Assembly (NCBI RefSeq): GCF_005280655.1
Contig: NZ_CP040058.1
Location: forward strand, 219,001 to 283,000
DNA length: 64,000 nucleotides
Direction: 5' to 3'
Source: Anaerostipes rhamnosivorans
GTDB lineage: Bacteria > Bacillota > Clostridia > Lachnospirales > Lachnospiraceae
The notes under the pieces are model-generated. The model was not told the DNA's origin. It did not search any database and saw nothing but the letters and a program-made list of their open reading frames with translations. This document shows positions 43,389 to 52,293 of the stretch, one piece after another; the first letter of the stretch is position 1; each line of letters opens with the position of its first letter. A program made the translations under genes and the position numbers.

Positions 43389-44480
43389 ATGGAAGAGTTT
43401 CAGTTAGAAGAATACTTGAGCAACGGGGTAGAACGGATTCTTCGGAATATTGTTAAAATGTCAGATCCAAAAGGAAGTCTTTTTCTTCTAAAATTCATGG
43501 CTGCAGAAAAAAGGGCCAGAGTCATAAGGGAAAAATCAGAGATAAGGGGAGAGCATATCCCTCCATTCCTGATTGCCAGCATTACCAGTAAATGCAATCT
43601 TCACTGCAAGGGATGTTATGCCAGGGCAAATGGGGCTTGTAAGGAAGGCTTTGATTCCAAGGAGCTTACAGGGCGGCAGTGGGGAGACATATTCGGGCAG
43701 GCGGAGAGGCTGGGCATCAGTTTTATCCTGCTGGCAGGCGGGGAACCTCTGATGCGGAGAGATGTGATAGAGGAAGCGGGAAACCACAAGGGAATACTTT
43801 TCCCGGTGTTTACTAACGGAACCATGTTTGACGACGATTATTTTAAAATGTTTGCGGAAAAGAGAAACTTACTGCCGGTTCTGAGCATAGAAGGGGACAG
43901 AGAGCAGACTGACGCCAGGAGGGGATCCGGGATCTATTCCGTTCTGAACCAGACGATGAAGAATCTTAAGAAAGACCGTCTTTTATTTGGAGTATCGGTC
44001 ACGGTAACCAATGAAAACCTGCAGGAGGTTACATCGGAGGAATTCCTTGACAGGCTGGAAGAAAACGGATGCAAAGCCGTAGTTTATGTGGAGTATGTGC
44101 CTGCGGACGGCAAGACGGAATATCTGGCGCCGGGAGAAAGGGAGAGACAGGAATTTGACAGGAGGCTTCTGAAGCTGAGAAAAAAACAGGAACATATGAT
44201 GTTCATCTCTTTTCCTGGAGATGAAAAAGCTTCGGGAGGATGTCTGGCAGCAGGCAGAGGATTTTTCCATATCAATGCGGCAGGCGGGGCGGAACCTTGT
44301 CCATTCTCTCCTTATACAGACACCAATTTAGTACATACAAGTCTCAGGAAAGCGTTAAGTTCCCCCTTGTTTTTAAAACTGCGGGGAAGCGGCAGTCTGG
44401 AGGAATTCCACAGCGGGGGCTGTGCTCTGTTTGAGAAGGAACAGATGGTAAAAGGCTTGCTTAAGGGGGAAGAATTATGA
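43389..44480 (+). CDS. Radical SAM protein
   Basis: This 363-residue protein has the iron-sulfur motif CNLHCKGCYA (CxxxCxxC, about residues 67-74) and LAGGEPLMR, the usual SAM contact. The C-terminal region keeps several Cys (SGGCLAAGRG, EPCPFSP and GGCALF), which may hold an extra cluster as in SPASM-like proteins. The substrate is unknown; related proteins modify peptides or cofactors. It overlaps the TetR gene by four bases (ATGA), so they are coupled. RBS GAAGGAGGG. Confidence 0.88.
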   Translation: MEEFQLEEYLSNGVERILRNIVKMSDPKGSLFLLKFMAAEKRARVIREKSEIRGEHIPPFLIASITSKCNLHCKGCYARANGACKEGFDSKELTGRQWGDIFGQAERLGISFILLAGGEPLMRRDVIEEAGNHKGILFPVFTNGTMFDDDYFKMFAEKRNLLPVLSIEGDREQTDARRGSGIYSVLNQTMKNLKKDRLLFGVSVTVTNENLQEVTSEEFLDRLEENGCKAVVYVEYVPADGKTEYLAPGERERQEFDRRLLKLRKKQEHMMFISFPGDEKASGGCLAAGRGFFHINAAGGAEPCPFSPYTDTNLVHTSLRKALSSPLFLKLRGSGSLEEFHSGGCALFEKEQMVKGLLKGEEL

Positions 44481-45106
44481 CCACAAAAGAGCGGATCATT
44501 GAAGAAGCGTTGACGCTGTTTGCAGAAAAAGGATATCAGGGAACTAGTGTAAAAAATATCGCGGATGCGGTGGGTATTAAAGACAGTTCATTATATAAGC
44601 ATTTTAAGAGTAAGAAAGCAATATTTGATACCATCGTTCAGGAAATGTCAGTCCGCATGGAGCGTATGTCCAGGGAAAACGGCCTGCCCGATGAAAAAGA
44701 CATGGATGAAGCTGCCGAGCTTTACGGCAGTATCAGCGAAAATGGACTTTTGATGCTGAGTGAAAGAATTTTCCTGTTTTATTTGAGAGATGAGTTTGCG
44801 GCCCGATTCCGGAGAATGCTTGTGATCGAGCAGTACAGGGACAAAGAGGTCTATGAAGTCTACCGGGGTCTTTTTATGGATGCGGCGATCTCATATCAGA
44901 CGGAATTATTTGCTGAAATGATCAAACGTGGAGTGTTTGAGGGAAAAGACCCGGAGGCTATGGCGGTGAATTTTTACGCACCGATCTTTTTCCTTCTGAA
45001 CAAATACGATCAAGAACCGAGCAGGGAGAAAGAGGCGCTGAGAGCTCTCAGAAAGCAGGTGCTGGAATTTTCAAGACTTTATAAAAAGAGGGTGGAAGAC
45101 AAATAA
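44477..45106 (+). CDS. TetR-family regulator
   Basis: This 209-residue repressor has the TetR helix-turn-helix (EEALTLFAEKGYQGTSVKNI, then GIKDSSLYKHFKSKKAIF). It is coupled to the radical SAM gene and probably binds the paired sites at 43131-43180. The ligand domain (about 60-209) is unlike any that I can name. Confidence 0.9.
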   Translation: MTTKERIIEEALTLFAEKGYQGTSVKNIADAVGIKDSSLYKHFKSKKAIFDTIVQEMSVRMERMSRENGLPDEKDMDEAAELYGSISENGLLMLSERIFLFYLRDEFAARFRRMLVIEQYRDKEVYEVYRGLFMDAAISYQTELFAEMIKRGVFEGKDPEAMAVNFYAPIFFLLNKYDQEPSREKEALRALRKQVLEFSRLYKKRVEDK

Positions 45107-45128
45107 TCCGTTTTCCACTCTTTTTATG
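45083..45128 (+). terminator. Intrinsic terminator after the TetR gene
   Basis: AAAGAGGGTGGAA pairs with TTTCCACTCTTT and is followed by T's; the left arm lies in the end of the coding sequence. Confidence 0.7.
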
Positions 45129-45199
45129 TTGAAATAAGTATCGTTTGGATTTAAAATAACGATAGTTATATAACAAATGTTATTTTAGAGGAGGTTGAT

Positions 45200-45781
45200 A
45201 TGCCGAGACAGAGAATCACAAAGGAACTGATATTAACAAAGGCCTTTGAACTTGCCAGAGAGCAGGGGTATGAGGCGGTCAATGCCAGGAGTGCAGCCAA
45301 GCGGGCAGGCTGTTCGGTCCAGCCTATCTACAGCTGCTATGAAAATATGGAGGATCTGATGGGAGAGCTGTTTTCTTATACAAAACAGTTTCTTGGAAGA
45401 TACATTGAAGAACATGCAGATAAAAGAAACTTTTTTGAATCTATAGGCCTGTGCCATATAAGCTTTGCAAATGAGGAGAAGTATCTGTTCCGCCTTTTGT
45501 TTATGTCACCCTATGTGGAAGCAGAAAATTTTCAGGAATTTTATGCCCGGTTTATGGTAGATGGGGTTGAGGAAGAGATACAGGAAAACCTGGGGATTTC
45601 CAGGCAGCAGGCAAGAGAGCTTTATCAGCAGATGATGATATATACTCATGGGATCGCCTCCATTATTGCCACGGATGCTGCAGCTATCCCGTATGAAGAG
45701 GCCCATAAAATGATTGATGTGGCGTTCTGGGCGTTTTTGGCCCGGATCAGAAAGGAGAAAGATGAAAGTAATCATTCATGA
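45200..45781 (+). CDS. TetR-family regulator
   Basis: This 193-residue regulator has a TetR-type N-terminus (ILTKAFELAREQGYEAVNAR and AGCSVQPIYSCYENMEDLM). It starts a run of flavin-type genes (45762, 46262, 46921) and probably controls them. Its last 20 bases overlap the next gene. RBS AGAGGAGG. Confidence 0.9.
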   Translation: MPRQRITKELILTKAFELAREQGYEAVNARSAAKRAGCSVQPIYSCYENMEDLMGELFSYTKQFLGRYIEEHADKRNFFESIGLCHISFANEEKYLFRLLFMSPYVEAENFQEFYARFMVDGVEEEIQENLGISRQQARELYQQMMIYTHGIASIIATDAAAIPYEEAHKMIDVAFWAFLARIRKEKDESNHS

Positions 45782-46259
45782 TTTAGAAGAAAAAGAGCGG
45801 AATCGGCTTGTTCCCGGAGAATCTGAGGATATAAAGCTGGTTGGTAAAGAGGGAGAGATCCGAAATTGCATTGGCTGTTTTGGGTGTTGGGTCAAGACGC
45901 CCGGGAAATGTGTCATAAGAGACCAGTATGGGGATATGGGTGAGCTGCTTTCTGCGTGCGATGAGGTTGAGATCATTAGCCAATGCTGTTATGGGGGCTA
46001 CAGCCCTTTTGTGAAAAATGTTCTCGACCGGAGCATTCCTTATGTGCACCCCTATTTTGTTATTAAAAATGATGAAATGCATCATAAACAGAGATATCAG
46101 AAGACATTAAAACTGACCGTAAGGTTTTATGGAGAACAGATCACAGAGGATGAAAAGAGCATTGCGTCAGAGTTGGTGAAAGCCAACGCAGTCAACTTGT
46201 ACGCAGATGTTCAAAACATTCAGTTTGCTGAAACACCGTCCCAGTTAGGAGGCAGATGA
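45762..46259 (+). CDS. Flavodoxin-like/NADPH-dependent FMN reductase family protein
   Basis: This 165-residue protein begins MKVIIHDLEE and has CIGCFGCWVKTPGKCVIRD (about 44-62), whose Cys-rich loop is typical of the iron-sulfur flavoprotein/NAD(P)H oxidoreductase group, and SQCCYGGYSPFVKNVLDRS, the flavin phosphate region. A usual N-terminal GSPR-like loop is missing, so it may be a shortened member that pairs with the next protein. ATG 45762 follows AAAGGAG. It overlaps the TetR gene by 20 bases. Confidence 0.82.
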   Translation: MKVIIHDLEEKERNRLVPGESEDIKLVGKEGEIRNCIGCFGCWVKTPGKCVIRDQYGDMGELLSACDEVEIISQCCYGGYSPFVKNVLDRSIPYVHPYFVIKNDEMHHKQRYQKTLKLTVRFYGEQITEDEKSIASELVKANAVNLYADVQNIQFAETPSQLGGR

Positions 46260-46261
46260 GT

Positions 46262-46897
46262 ATGAAGATTGTAGGAATCAATGGAAGTCCAAAGTATTCG
46301 GGAAGCAGTTCGGAGATTATTTTGAAAGAGCTGGAAGCTCTGCTGACGGGACATGAGTATTCAGGGATTTCTGTCCGCAAACCGGAGATAACAGAAGAGA
46401 TGAAAAACCAGATCTTAGACTGTGACATCCTGGTCTTTGCGTTTCCTCTCTATGTGGACAGCATTCCATCTCAACTGACAGCGGCTTTACAGCAGATGGA
46501 AAGTATTTTAAGAGATGCACAGACAGACAAGATGGTGTATGCTGTTGTAAACTGTGGGTTTTATGAGGGCAGGCAAAACCACATTGCCCTAAAGATGATG
46601 AAGTGTTGGTGCCTGAAAGCGGGCCTCTCCTGGGGACAGGGTCTGGGGATTGGCGGAGGAGGCATGATTCCAATGTTTACAGATATCCCGGAAGGAAAGG
46701 GGATAAAGAAGGGTTTCTCAGAAGCCCTGAAAGAGCTTGCGGAAAATATCACAAAAGGAGGCAGAGCAGAGGACCGCTTTATCTCGCCGGGTATCCCAAG
46801 AATCATGTATAAATTGGCAGGGCAGATGGGATGGAGAAAGCAGATCAAGGACAATGGACTGCCGGTAAAAGAGCTGTCCAGACAAATTTCACGGTAA
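46262..46897 (+). CDS. NAD(P)H-dependent flavin oxidoreductase (flavodoxin fold)
   Basis: This 211-residue protein begins MKIVGINGSPKYSGSSSEII, the FMN phosphate loop, and has LVFAFPLYVDSIPSQL and VVNCGFYEGRQ, also flavodoxin-like. It lacks the Cys-rich loop found in its neighbour; together the two look like a split system. ATG 46262 is nine bases after GGAGG; ATG 46256 is only three. Confidence 0.87.
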   Translation: MKIVGINGSPKYSGSSSEIILKELEALLTGHEYSGISVRKPEITEEMKNQILDCDILVFAFPLYVDSIPSQLTAALQQMESILRDAQTDKMVYAVVNCGFYEGRQNHIALKMMKCWCLKAGLSWGQGLGIGGGGMIPMFTDIPEGKGIKKGFSEALKELAENITKGGRAEDRFISPGIPRIMYKLAGQMGWRKQIKDNGLPVKELSRQISR

Positions 46898-46920
46898 GCA
46901 TCTTCATGGAGGATGGAAGG

Positions 46921-47391
46921 ATGAGAAGAAAAGACAGGGAAGTCATAAAGGATGAGGAAATCGACAAGATCATTTCAAACTGTTATTGCTGCAGGCTGGG
47001 ATTTCAAGACGAGGGAAATATTTATATGGTACCTTTAAGCTTTGGGTATGAGAAAAACAACGGCAGGAGAATTTTTTATTTCCACAGCGCTAAAGAGGGA
47101 AGAAAGATTGATCTGATTCGCAAAAACCATTATGCTGGGTTTGAACTTGATACAAATTACAAACTGAAGGAAGGAACGAAGGCCTGCAGTTATTCCGCAC
47201 GGTTTCAAAGCGTGACGGGCAGCGGTAAGGTGGAGTTTATCGATGATCCGGAAGAGAGGAAAAAGGCACTCCGGGCTGTCATGTGTCAGAATACAGGAAA
47301 AGAGGAATGGGAGTTTTCTGAGGAAATGCTGGACGTGGTCTGTACATTTAAGCTGGAAGTTGAGGAATTATCTTGTAAAGAACATCTCTAA
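46921..47391 (+). CDS. Pyridoxamine 5'-phosphate oxidase-like flavin-binding protein (NimA type)
   Basis: This 156-residue protein (MRRKDREVIKDEEIDKIISN) has the split-barrel fold of the PNPOx-like/NimA group: VPLSFGYEKN, FYFHSAKEGRKIDLI and a nearby His. Members bind FMN or heme; some inactivate nitroimidazoles. ATG 46921 is chosen because the family starts with an RxxREI-like segment and GGATGGAAGG lies just upstream. A longer frame from 46831 would overlap the previous gene. Confidence 0.87.
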   Translation: MRRKDREVIKDEEIDKIISNCYCCRLGFQDEGNIYMVPLSFGYEKNNGRRIFYFHSAKEGRKIDLIRKNHYAGFELDTNYKLKEGTKACSYSARFQSVTGSGKVEFIDDPEERKKALRAVMCQNTGKEEWEFSEEMLDVVCTFKLEVEELSCKEHL

Positions 47392-47508
47392 ACCGGAATT
47401 TTATGATTGTAAAAAAATTCTAAATAATGAAGATCTATATTTCATGTGAGGGAAAAGTGTTATATAATAATAGTATTCGTTGAAAACAACCAACCATGGA
47501 GAATGAAT

Positions 47509-47874
47509 ATGGACACGATAAAGTATTTAACAGAAGAAGTACAGAGATTTTGTGAGGACCGGGATTGGGACCAATTTCACGGACCCAAGGACCTGGCCAT
47601 CGGGCTTTCCACAGAATCCAACGAACTGCTGGATTTGTTCCGTTTTAAGTCTGAGGATCAGATGCGGGAGATGATGAGACCGGGAGCTTCTAGAGAGCAT
47701 ATATCAGAGGAGCTCGCTGATGTGTTCTTTTTTCTTCTGCGTTTTTCCCAGATGTATGGATTTGATCTGAAGGACTGCCTCATGGATAAATTAGACAAAA
47801 ACGCAGAGAAATATCCGGAGGATCAAGTAAGGGGGAAAAATCTTAAGTATACGGAGCTTGTCCGCGAAAGATAA
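47509..47874 (+). CDS. MazG-like nucleotide pyrophosphohydrolase
   Basis: This 121-residue protein (MDTIKYLTEEVQRFCEDRDW) has the MazG-like metal site, with ESNELLD and EELADVFFFLL holding the paired Glu and Asp residues. Short single-domain members hydrolyse non-canonical or excess NTPs. ATG 47509 is about seven bases after GGAGA; ATG 47503 is possible. RecQ follows 61 bases later. Confidence 0.9.
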   Translation: MDTIKYLTEEVQRFCEDRDWDQFHGPKDLAIGLSTESNELLDLFRFKSEDQMREMMRPGASREHISEELADVFFFLLRFSQMYGFDLKDCLMDKLDKNAEKYPEDQVRGKNLKYTELVRER

Positions 47875-47935
47875 AACGGGGATTTTCTCTATGAGCATAG
47901 ATCACAGACAATGGATTTAGAAGGAAAGGCAGCTT

Positions 47936-49795
47936 ATGCAGAGTGCACACGGCTTATTAAAACAATATTTTGGATATGATGATTTTAGAGAAGGGCAGAA
48001 GCCTTTGATTAACGCAGTTCTGGAAGGTCAGGATGTATTGGGCATTATGCCCACTGGAGCAGGGAAGTCTCTTTGTTTTCAGATTCCGGCGTTGTTGATG
48101 CAGGGGATTACACTGGTGGTCTCTCCGCTGATCTCTCTTATGAAGGATCAGGTGGCAGCGTTAAATCAGGCCGGAATTCATGCAGCCTTTTTGAACAGTT
48201 CGCTGAGTATGGGTCAGTACAGGAAGGCTCTCAGCCTGGCCAGGGAGGGCCGATATAAGATCATTTATGTGGCGCCGGAGAGGCTTGAGACAGAAGGGTT
48301 TCTGCAGTTTGCCCTTTCCCCGGAAGTGGAGATTTCCTTTTTGGCCATTGATGAAGCCCATTGTGTTTCCCAGTGGGGCCAGGATTTCCGGCCCAGCTAT
48401 TTAAAGATCCTTTCTTTTTTAGAGAAACTGCCGTCCCGGCCAGTGTTGGGCGCATATACTGCCACGGCTACGGCGGAGGTAAGGGAAGACATCCTGGATA
48501 TTTTAAAGCTTAGAAGTCCCTTGGTTTTGACCACAGGATTTGACCGGAGCAATCTGTTCTTCGGAGTGAAAAAGCCCAGGGATAAGTATCGGGAGTTGGA
48601 AACCTATATAAAAGAAAAAGAGGAGAAGATGCCGGGCAGCAGCGGTATTGTTTACTGTCTTTCCAGGAAAAATGTAGAGGAAGTCTGTTACCGGCTCAGA
48701 GAAGCTGGTTTTTCTGTGACGAGATATCACGCAGGGCTGGCAGATGCAGAGCGGCGGGAAAACCAGGATGATTTTATCTATGACAGGAAACAGATCATGG
48801 TAGCAACCAATGCGTTCGGAATGGGAATTGATAAGCCGGATGTGAGGTTTGTGATTCACTATAATATGCCGAAGAATATGGAGAGCTATTATCAGGAGGC
48901 CGGAAGGGCAGGCAGAGATGGGGAAGCGGCAGAATGTATTCTTTATTTTGGGGCTTCGGACCAGAGGACCAACCGTTTTTTGATCGAAAGCGGAGAAGAA
49001 AATGAAGAACTGGACCGGGAGGCCAGGAGAATCATACTGCAGAGGGACTTGGAGCGACTTCAACAGATCACATTCTACTGTGCCACTAGTGAATGTCTGC
49101 GGCATTATATTTTAGATTATTTTGGGGAAGAAAGCGGCACGGAGTGCGGAAACTGCAGCAACTGTCTGGAAGAATTTGAATTTGCAGATATGACGGAGCA
49201 GGCAGAGAAGGTGGTCCGATGCATTCAGGACTGCCAAAGAAGCTTTGGTATCAACCTGATCGTGGATGTTCTGAGAGGGGCAGATAACCAAAAGATTCGC
49301 CAAAGGGATCTGAATGAAAATCCAGAATATAAGTCTTTATCTGATATGACAGTGCCGAGACTGAAGCAGCTGTTGAACGAGATGATTATGCAGGGATTTT
49401 TGGCTTTGAGTAATGATGATTACCCGGTGTTGGAACTGACTGATAGATCGGATGAACTTCTTGAAGGAGCCAGATTAACGATAAAGGTTTCCAAGAAGGA
49501 GGAGAAACAGCCGCCGAAATTCAGAAAGAAGAAGGCCGGTGCCGTTTCTGCGCTGGCAAAGGAGGATGTGGAATTGTTTGAAGAACTGCGCAGTCTCAGG
49601 ATGGAGATCGCAAAAGAGGAAAAAGTTCCGCCTTATATGGTATTCTCGGATAAAACACTGGCAGGCATGAGTTCGGAGAGGCCGCAGACCTTGAATGAAA
49701 TGCTGGAGGTAAGCGGAGTAGGACAGTTTAAGCTTGAGAAATACGGAGAGCGGTTTCTGGAGGGAATTAAACTGTTTGCTGAAAAAGAAGAGTAA
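47936..49795 (+). CDS. recQ: ATP-dependent DNA helicase RecQ
   Basis: This 619-residue helicase has motif I MPTGAGKS (about 39-46), the DEAH box in IDEAHCVSQWGQDFRPSY, QEAGRAGRDG (motif VI) and the zinc-binding Cys set (CATSECLRHYILDYFG and CGNCSNC, about 383-413). A winged-helix domain follows, and an HRDC domain occupies about 535-615. RBS AGAAGGAAAGGC. The length is normal for RecQ. Confidence 0.96.
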   Translation: MQSAHGLLKQYFGYDDFREGQKPLINAVLEGQDVLGIMPTGAGKSLCFQIPALLMQGITLVVSPLISLMKDQVAALNQAGIHAAFLNSSLSMGQYRKALSLAREGRYKIIYVAPERLETEGFLQFALSPEVEISFLAIDEAHCVSQWGQDFRPSYLKILSFLEKLPSRPVLGAYTATATAEVREDILDILKLRSPLVLTTGFDRSNLFFGVKKPRDKYRELETYIKEKEEKMPGSSGIVYCLSRKNVEEVCYRLREAGFSVTRYHAGLADAERRENQDDFIYDRKQIMVATNAFGMGIDKPDVRFVIHYNMPKNMESYYQEAGRAGRDGEAAECILYFGASDQRTNRFLIESGEENEELDREARRIILQRDLERLQQITFYCATSECLRHYILDYFGEESGTECGNCSNCLEEFEFADMTEQAEKVVRCIQDCQRSFGINLIVDVLRGADNQKIRQRDLNENPEYKSLSDMTVPRLKQLLNEMIMQGFLALSNDDYPVLELTDRSDELLEGARLTIKVSKKEEKQPPKFRKKKAGAVSALAKEDVELFEELRSLRMEIAKEEKVPPYMVFSDKTLAGMSSERPQTLNEMLEVSGVGQFKLEKYGERFLEGIKLFAEKEE

Positions 49796-49814
49796 AAAGT
49801 AAGAGGAGATTCAA

Positions 49815-50276
49815 ATGGCAGTTAGAAAAATACGAATGGACGGGGACCCGATCTTAAAAAAGAAGTGCAAAGTGGTTCCCCAGGTGGATGATACGGCAAG
49901 GCGTCAGCTGGATGATCTGATGGATACGCTACACAGTGTGGATAACGGTGCAGCGCTGGCGGCAAACCAGGCAGGAATCTTAAGAAGAATGATCGTTATC
50001 GATTACGAGGGTTATTATTTAAAGTTGGTGAACCCGGTGATTACTGAAAAAAGCGGATCACAGAGGTGTGTAGAGGGCTGTCTAAGTTTTCCGAACCGCT
50101 TTGGAAAAACCTTCCGTCCAGCCAAAGTGACAGTAGAAGCGTTGGATGAAAACGGCCAGGATGTGGTATATACGGTGGAAGGAGAGATGGCAAAGTGCTT
50201 CTGCCATGAGATCGACCATCTGGATGGCAAAGTATTTATTGACGAAATATATGAGTTTCTAGAGCTGGACGAGTGA
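49815..50276 (+). CDS. def: Peptide deformylase
   Basis: This 153-residue enzyme removes the formyl group from new proteins. Motif I reads GAALAANQ (the usual GxGxAAxQ has Gly in third place, here Ala), motif II is EGCLS (metal Cys) and motif III is CHEIDHLDG (two metal His and the catalytic Glu). It follows recQ by 19 bases with RBS AAGAGGAG. Confidence 0.95.
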   Translation: MAVRKIRMDGDPILKKKCKVVPQVDDTARRQLDDLMDTLHSVDNGAALAANQAGILRRMIVIDYEGYYLKLVNPVITEKSGSQRCVEGCLSFPNRFGKTFRPAKVTVEALDENGQDVVYTVEGEMAKCFCHEIDHLDGKVFIDEIYEFLELDE

Positions 50277-50292
50277 TATTCAGGGGACGGTT

Positions 50293-51492
50293 ATGAAACA
50301 GAAGCAGACGATAGAATATTATGAACAGCACGGGGAAGATTTTATCCTCGGCACGGAACAGAATGATATGAACCCTCTGTATAAAGTATTTGAAAAGTAC
50401 CTGCCGCCTGAAGGGTCTGTTTTAGATCTTGGCTGCGGTTCCGGAAGAGACAGCAGGTATTTTAAAGAGCATGGGTTTCAGGTGACCGCTCTGGACGCCT
50501 CGCCGGCCATGTGCAGGTACGCAGAGCAGATTCCTGATATTGAGGTGAGAAACGGCTTCTTTCAGGATATGACGGACAGGGAAGTGTTTGATGGAATCTG
50601 GGCCTGTGCATCTCTTCTACACATCGAAAAGAGTGGGCTTCCAGATGTGTTGAAAAGGCTTTGGTCTGCACTTAGGCACGGGGGTGTGCTCTATGCTTCT
50701 TTTAAACACGGGACAGAAGAATATGAAAAAGAAGGGCGGTTTTTCAGTGATCAGACAGAGCCTGTTCTGAGAAAATTGTTCAGTACAGCCGGCTTTGGGA
50801 TCATGAATATATGGCTGACGGACGATGTGAGGACAGACAGGCAAAAGGAGCGGTGGATCAATATTTTATGCAGAAAACAGGACAAAAAAATCGTATTGTT
50901 TGGAGACTCACTGACGGATTACTTTCCGATGGAGTTTTTTCAGGTTGTAAAAGCCCAGGTGTATAACAGGGGGGAAGCCGGGAATACAGCACCGGAGATG
51001 ACAGCCAGGGTCAGCAGGGATGTGGTGCCTTTCGCCCCAGATATTGTACTCATGCAGGGAGGGGCAAATGATTATCTGCTGCCTTTTTACAGAGGAGCGG
51101 AGACGGTGGCAGAACAACTTGTGCGGGCTGCGGACAGGATCAGAAAATACCTGCCGGAAACAAAGCTATACATCCAATCCCTCTATCCTATGAATACCTT
51201 GCCGCGCGAAGCGCGCCGTCCGAAGGACATAGAACACGGGATTCCTTTTTGGTCTGAGGGGAAATCAAATCATGAGATCCAACGGATTAATTCCGTCATT
51301 CAAAAGCTGTGTAAAGATAGGGGGTATTATTATGTGGATGTGTTTGCCGGGCTGGCCGGAGAGGATGGAGAACTGCCCTTATCCTATACGGTGGACGGGG
51401 TTCATCTTTCCAGGGAAGGATATGAACAGGTCTGGACAGTATTATCACAAGTGTTGATAAAAGAAGGATGTATGGGAGGCAGCTGTGGATAA
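50293..51492 (+). CDS. SAM methyltransferase fused to an SGNH hydrolase
   Basis: This 399-residue protein has two enzymes. Residues 1-195 are a class I methyltransferase (VLDLGCGSGRDS at 43-54). Residues 198-395 are an SGNH hydrolase: VLFGDSLTD (Ser near 206), GGAND (about 256-260) and TVDGVHLS (Asp368, His371). Between blocks III and V lies a 22-residue stretch (about 301-322) that is encoded by a family 1 repeat module and is unlike typical SGNH spacing. It starts 16 bases after the deformylase gene with RBS CAGGGGACGG. The substrate is unknown. Confidence 0.9.
   Translation: MKQKQTIEYYEQHGEDFILGTEQNDMNPLYKVFEKYLPPEGSVLDLGCGSGRDSRYFKEHGFQVTALDASPAMCRYAEQIPDIEVRNGFFQDMTDREVFDGIWACASLLHIEKSGLPDVLKRLWSALRHGGVLYASFKHGTEEYEKEGRFFSDQTEPVLRKLFSTAGFGIMNIWLTDDVRTDRQKERWINILCRKQDKKIVLFGDSLTDYFPMEFFQVVKAQVYNRGEAGNTAPEMTARVSRDVVPFAPDIVLMQGGANDYLLPFYRGAETVAEQLVRAADRIRKYLPETKLYIQSLYPMNTLPREARRPKDIEHGIPFWSEGKSNHEIQRINSVIQKLCKDRGYYYVDVFAGLAGEDGELPLSYTVDGVHLSREGYEQVWTVLSQVLIKEGCMGGSCG
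51195..51258 (+). repeat. Family 1 module X inside a coding sequence
   Basis: TACCTTGCCGCGCGAAGCGC, then CCGAAGGACAT and ACACGGGATTCC, follow the same order as X in intergenic copies (compare 12443 to 12383 on the minus strand). The last part also matches copy 2a (ACGGGATGCCCTTTTGG against ACGGGATTCCTTTTTGG) in the same reading frame. The reading frame of the host gene stays open. Confidence 0.75.
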
Positions 51493-51621
51493 GAATTATA
51501 AAAGGGCTGTCCAATTTGCTTAATAAGGCATTCGATAGTATGGCAACTGGTATAGAAGAGATCAAAATACAGCCATTCAAAGAAATATTAATTCTGGCAG
51601 TCACAAAGAAGGAGAGGTATC

Positions 51622-52293
51622 ATGGGAGAAAAACGGCTTTCAGACAGCGTTGCGGAGCAAATACTGACAATGATTACAATGGAAAAGAGGTTTCAGCCGG
51701 GGGACAAGCTGCCCAATGAAAACGAACTCTCGAAGGAGCTGGAGATCAGCAGGACTACACTGAGAGAGGCAGTCAGGGCACTGGTGGCAAATGGGATCCT
51801 GGAGATCCAGAGAGGCAGGGGGACATTTGTGACCCAGGGGATTGATACGGATAATCTTAAGTTTCTCACACCTTTAAAGGATGCCGAGGTCAATGCGGGG
51901 GACCTTTATGAGATGAGGCTCATCTTTGAACCGGAGGCCGCCTATTATGCAGCTCTCAGGGCCAGCGACGCAGAACTTGAACGGATTCTCTTCTATGGCC
52001 GCAAGGTGGAGGAAAAGATTCAGAGCAAAGAAGACAGGACAGAGGTGGAGCAGCTGTTTCACCGGTCTATCGCAAAGGCCACTCACAATGAGTTCATGAA
52101 CCAGCTCATGCCCGTGATCTATCAGGGAATCGGACAGGGGGTTACGCTGTCCAGGCAAAAGGAGATGGCAGTAAAGGATACCTTAAATGACCACAGATTG
52201 ATTATGGAATTCATGGAAGCCAGGAATGCGGAGGGCGCAAGGAGCGCAATGAGAATCCATATCCTGCATGCGATGAAAGAGCTTGGCATATGA
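51622..52293 (+). CDS. FadR-type GntR regulator
   Basis: This 223-residue protein has a GntR winged helix (about 5-70, ELEISRTTLREAVRALVANG) and an all-helical FCD domain (about 90-220) with the metal-binding pattern Asp/His/His. Such regulators often control sugar-acid or organic-acid catabolism. No target gene is adjacent; the dehydratase operon at 60.9 kb is one candidate. The stop codon TGA (52291-52293) is part of a family 1 repeat that starts there. RBS AAGGAGAGGT. Confidence 0.9.
   Translation: MGEKRLSDSVAEQILTMITMEKRFQPGDKLPNENELSKELEISRTTLREAVRALVANGILEIQRGRGTFVTQGIDTDNLKFLTPLKDAEVNAGDLYEMRLIFEPEAAYYAALRASDAELERILFYGRKVEEKIQSKEDRTEVEQLFHRSIAKATHNEFMNQLMPVIYQGIGQGVTLSRQKEMAVKDTLNDHRLIMEFMEARNAEGARSAMRIHILHAMKELGI

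Noticed and set aside
48503..49105. 200-codon minus-strand open frame inside recQ
   Set aside because: It lies opposite a clear RecQ helicase domain and has no family features; shadow frame.
51468..51719. 83-codon frame between the SGNH fusion gene and the FadR-type gene
   Set aside because: It overlaps the FadR-type gene in another frame and has no domain; the region is ordinary intergenic DNA.
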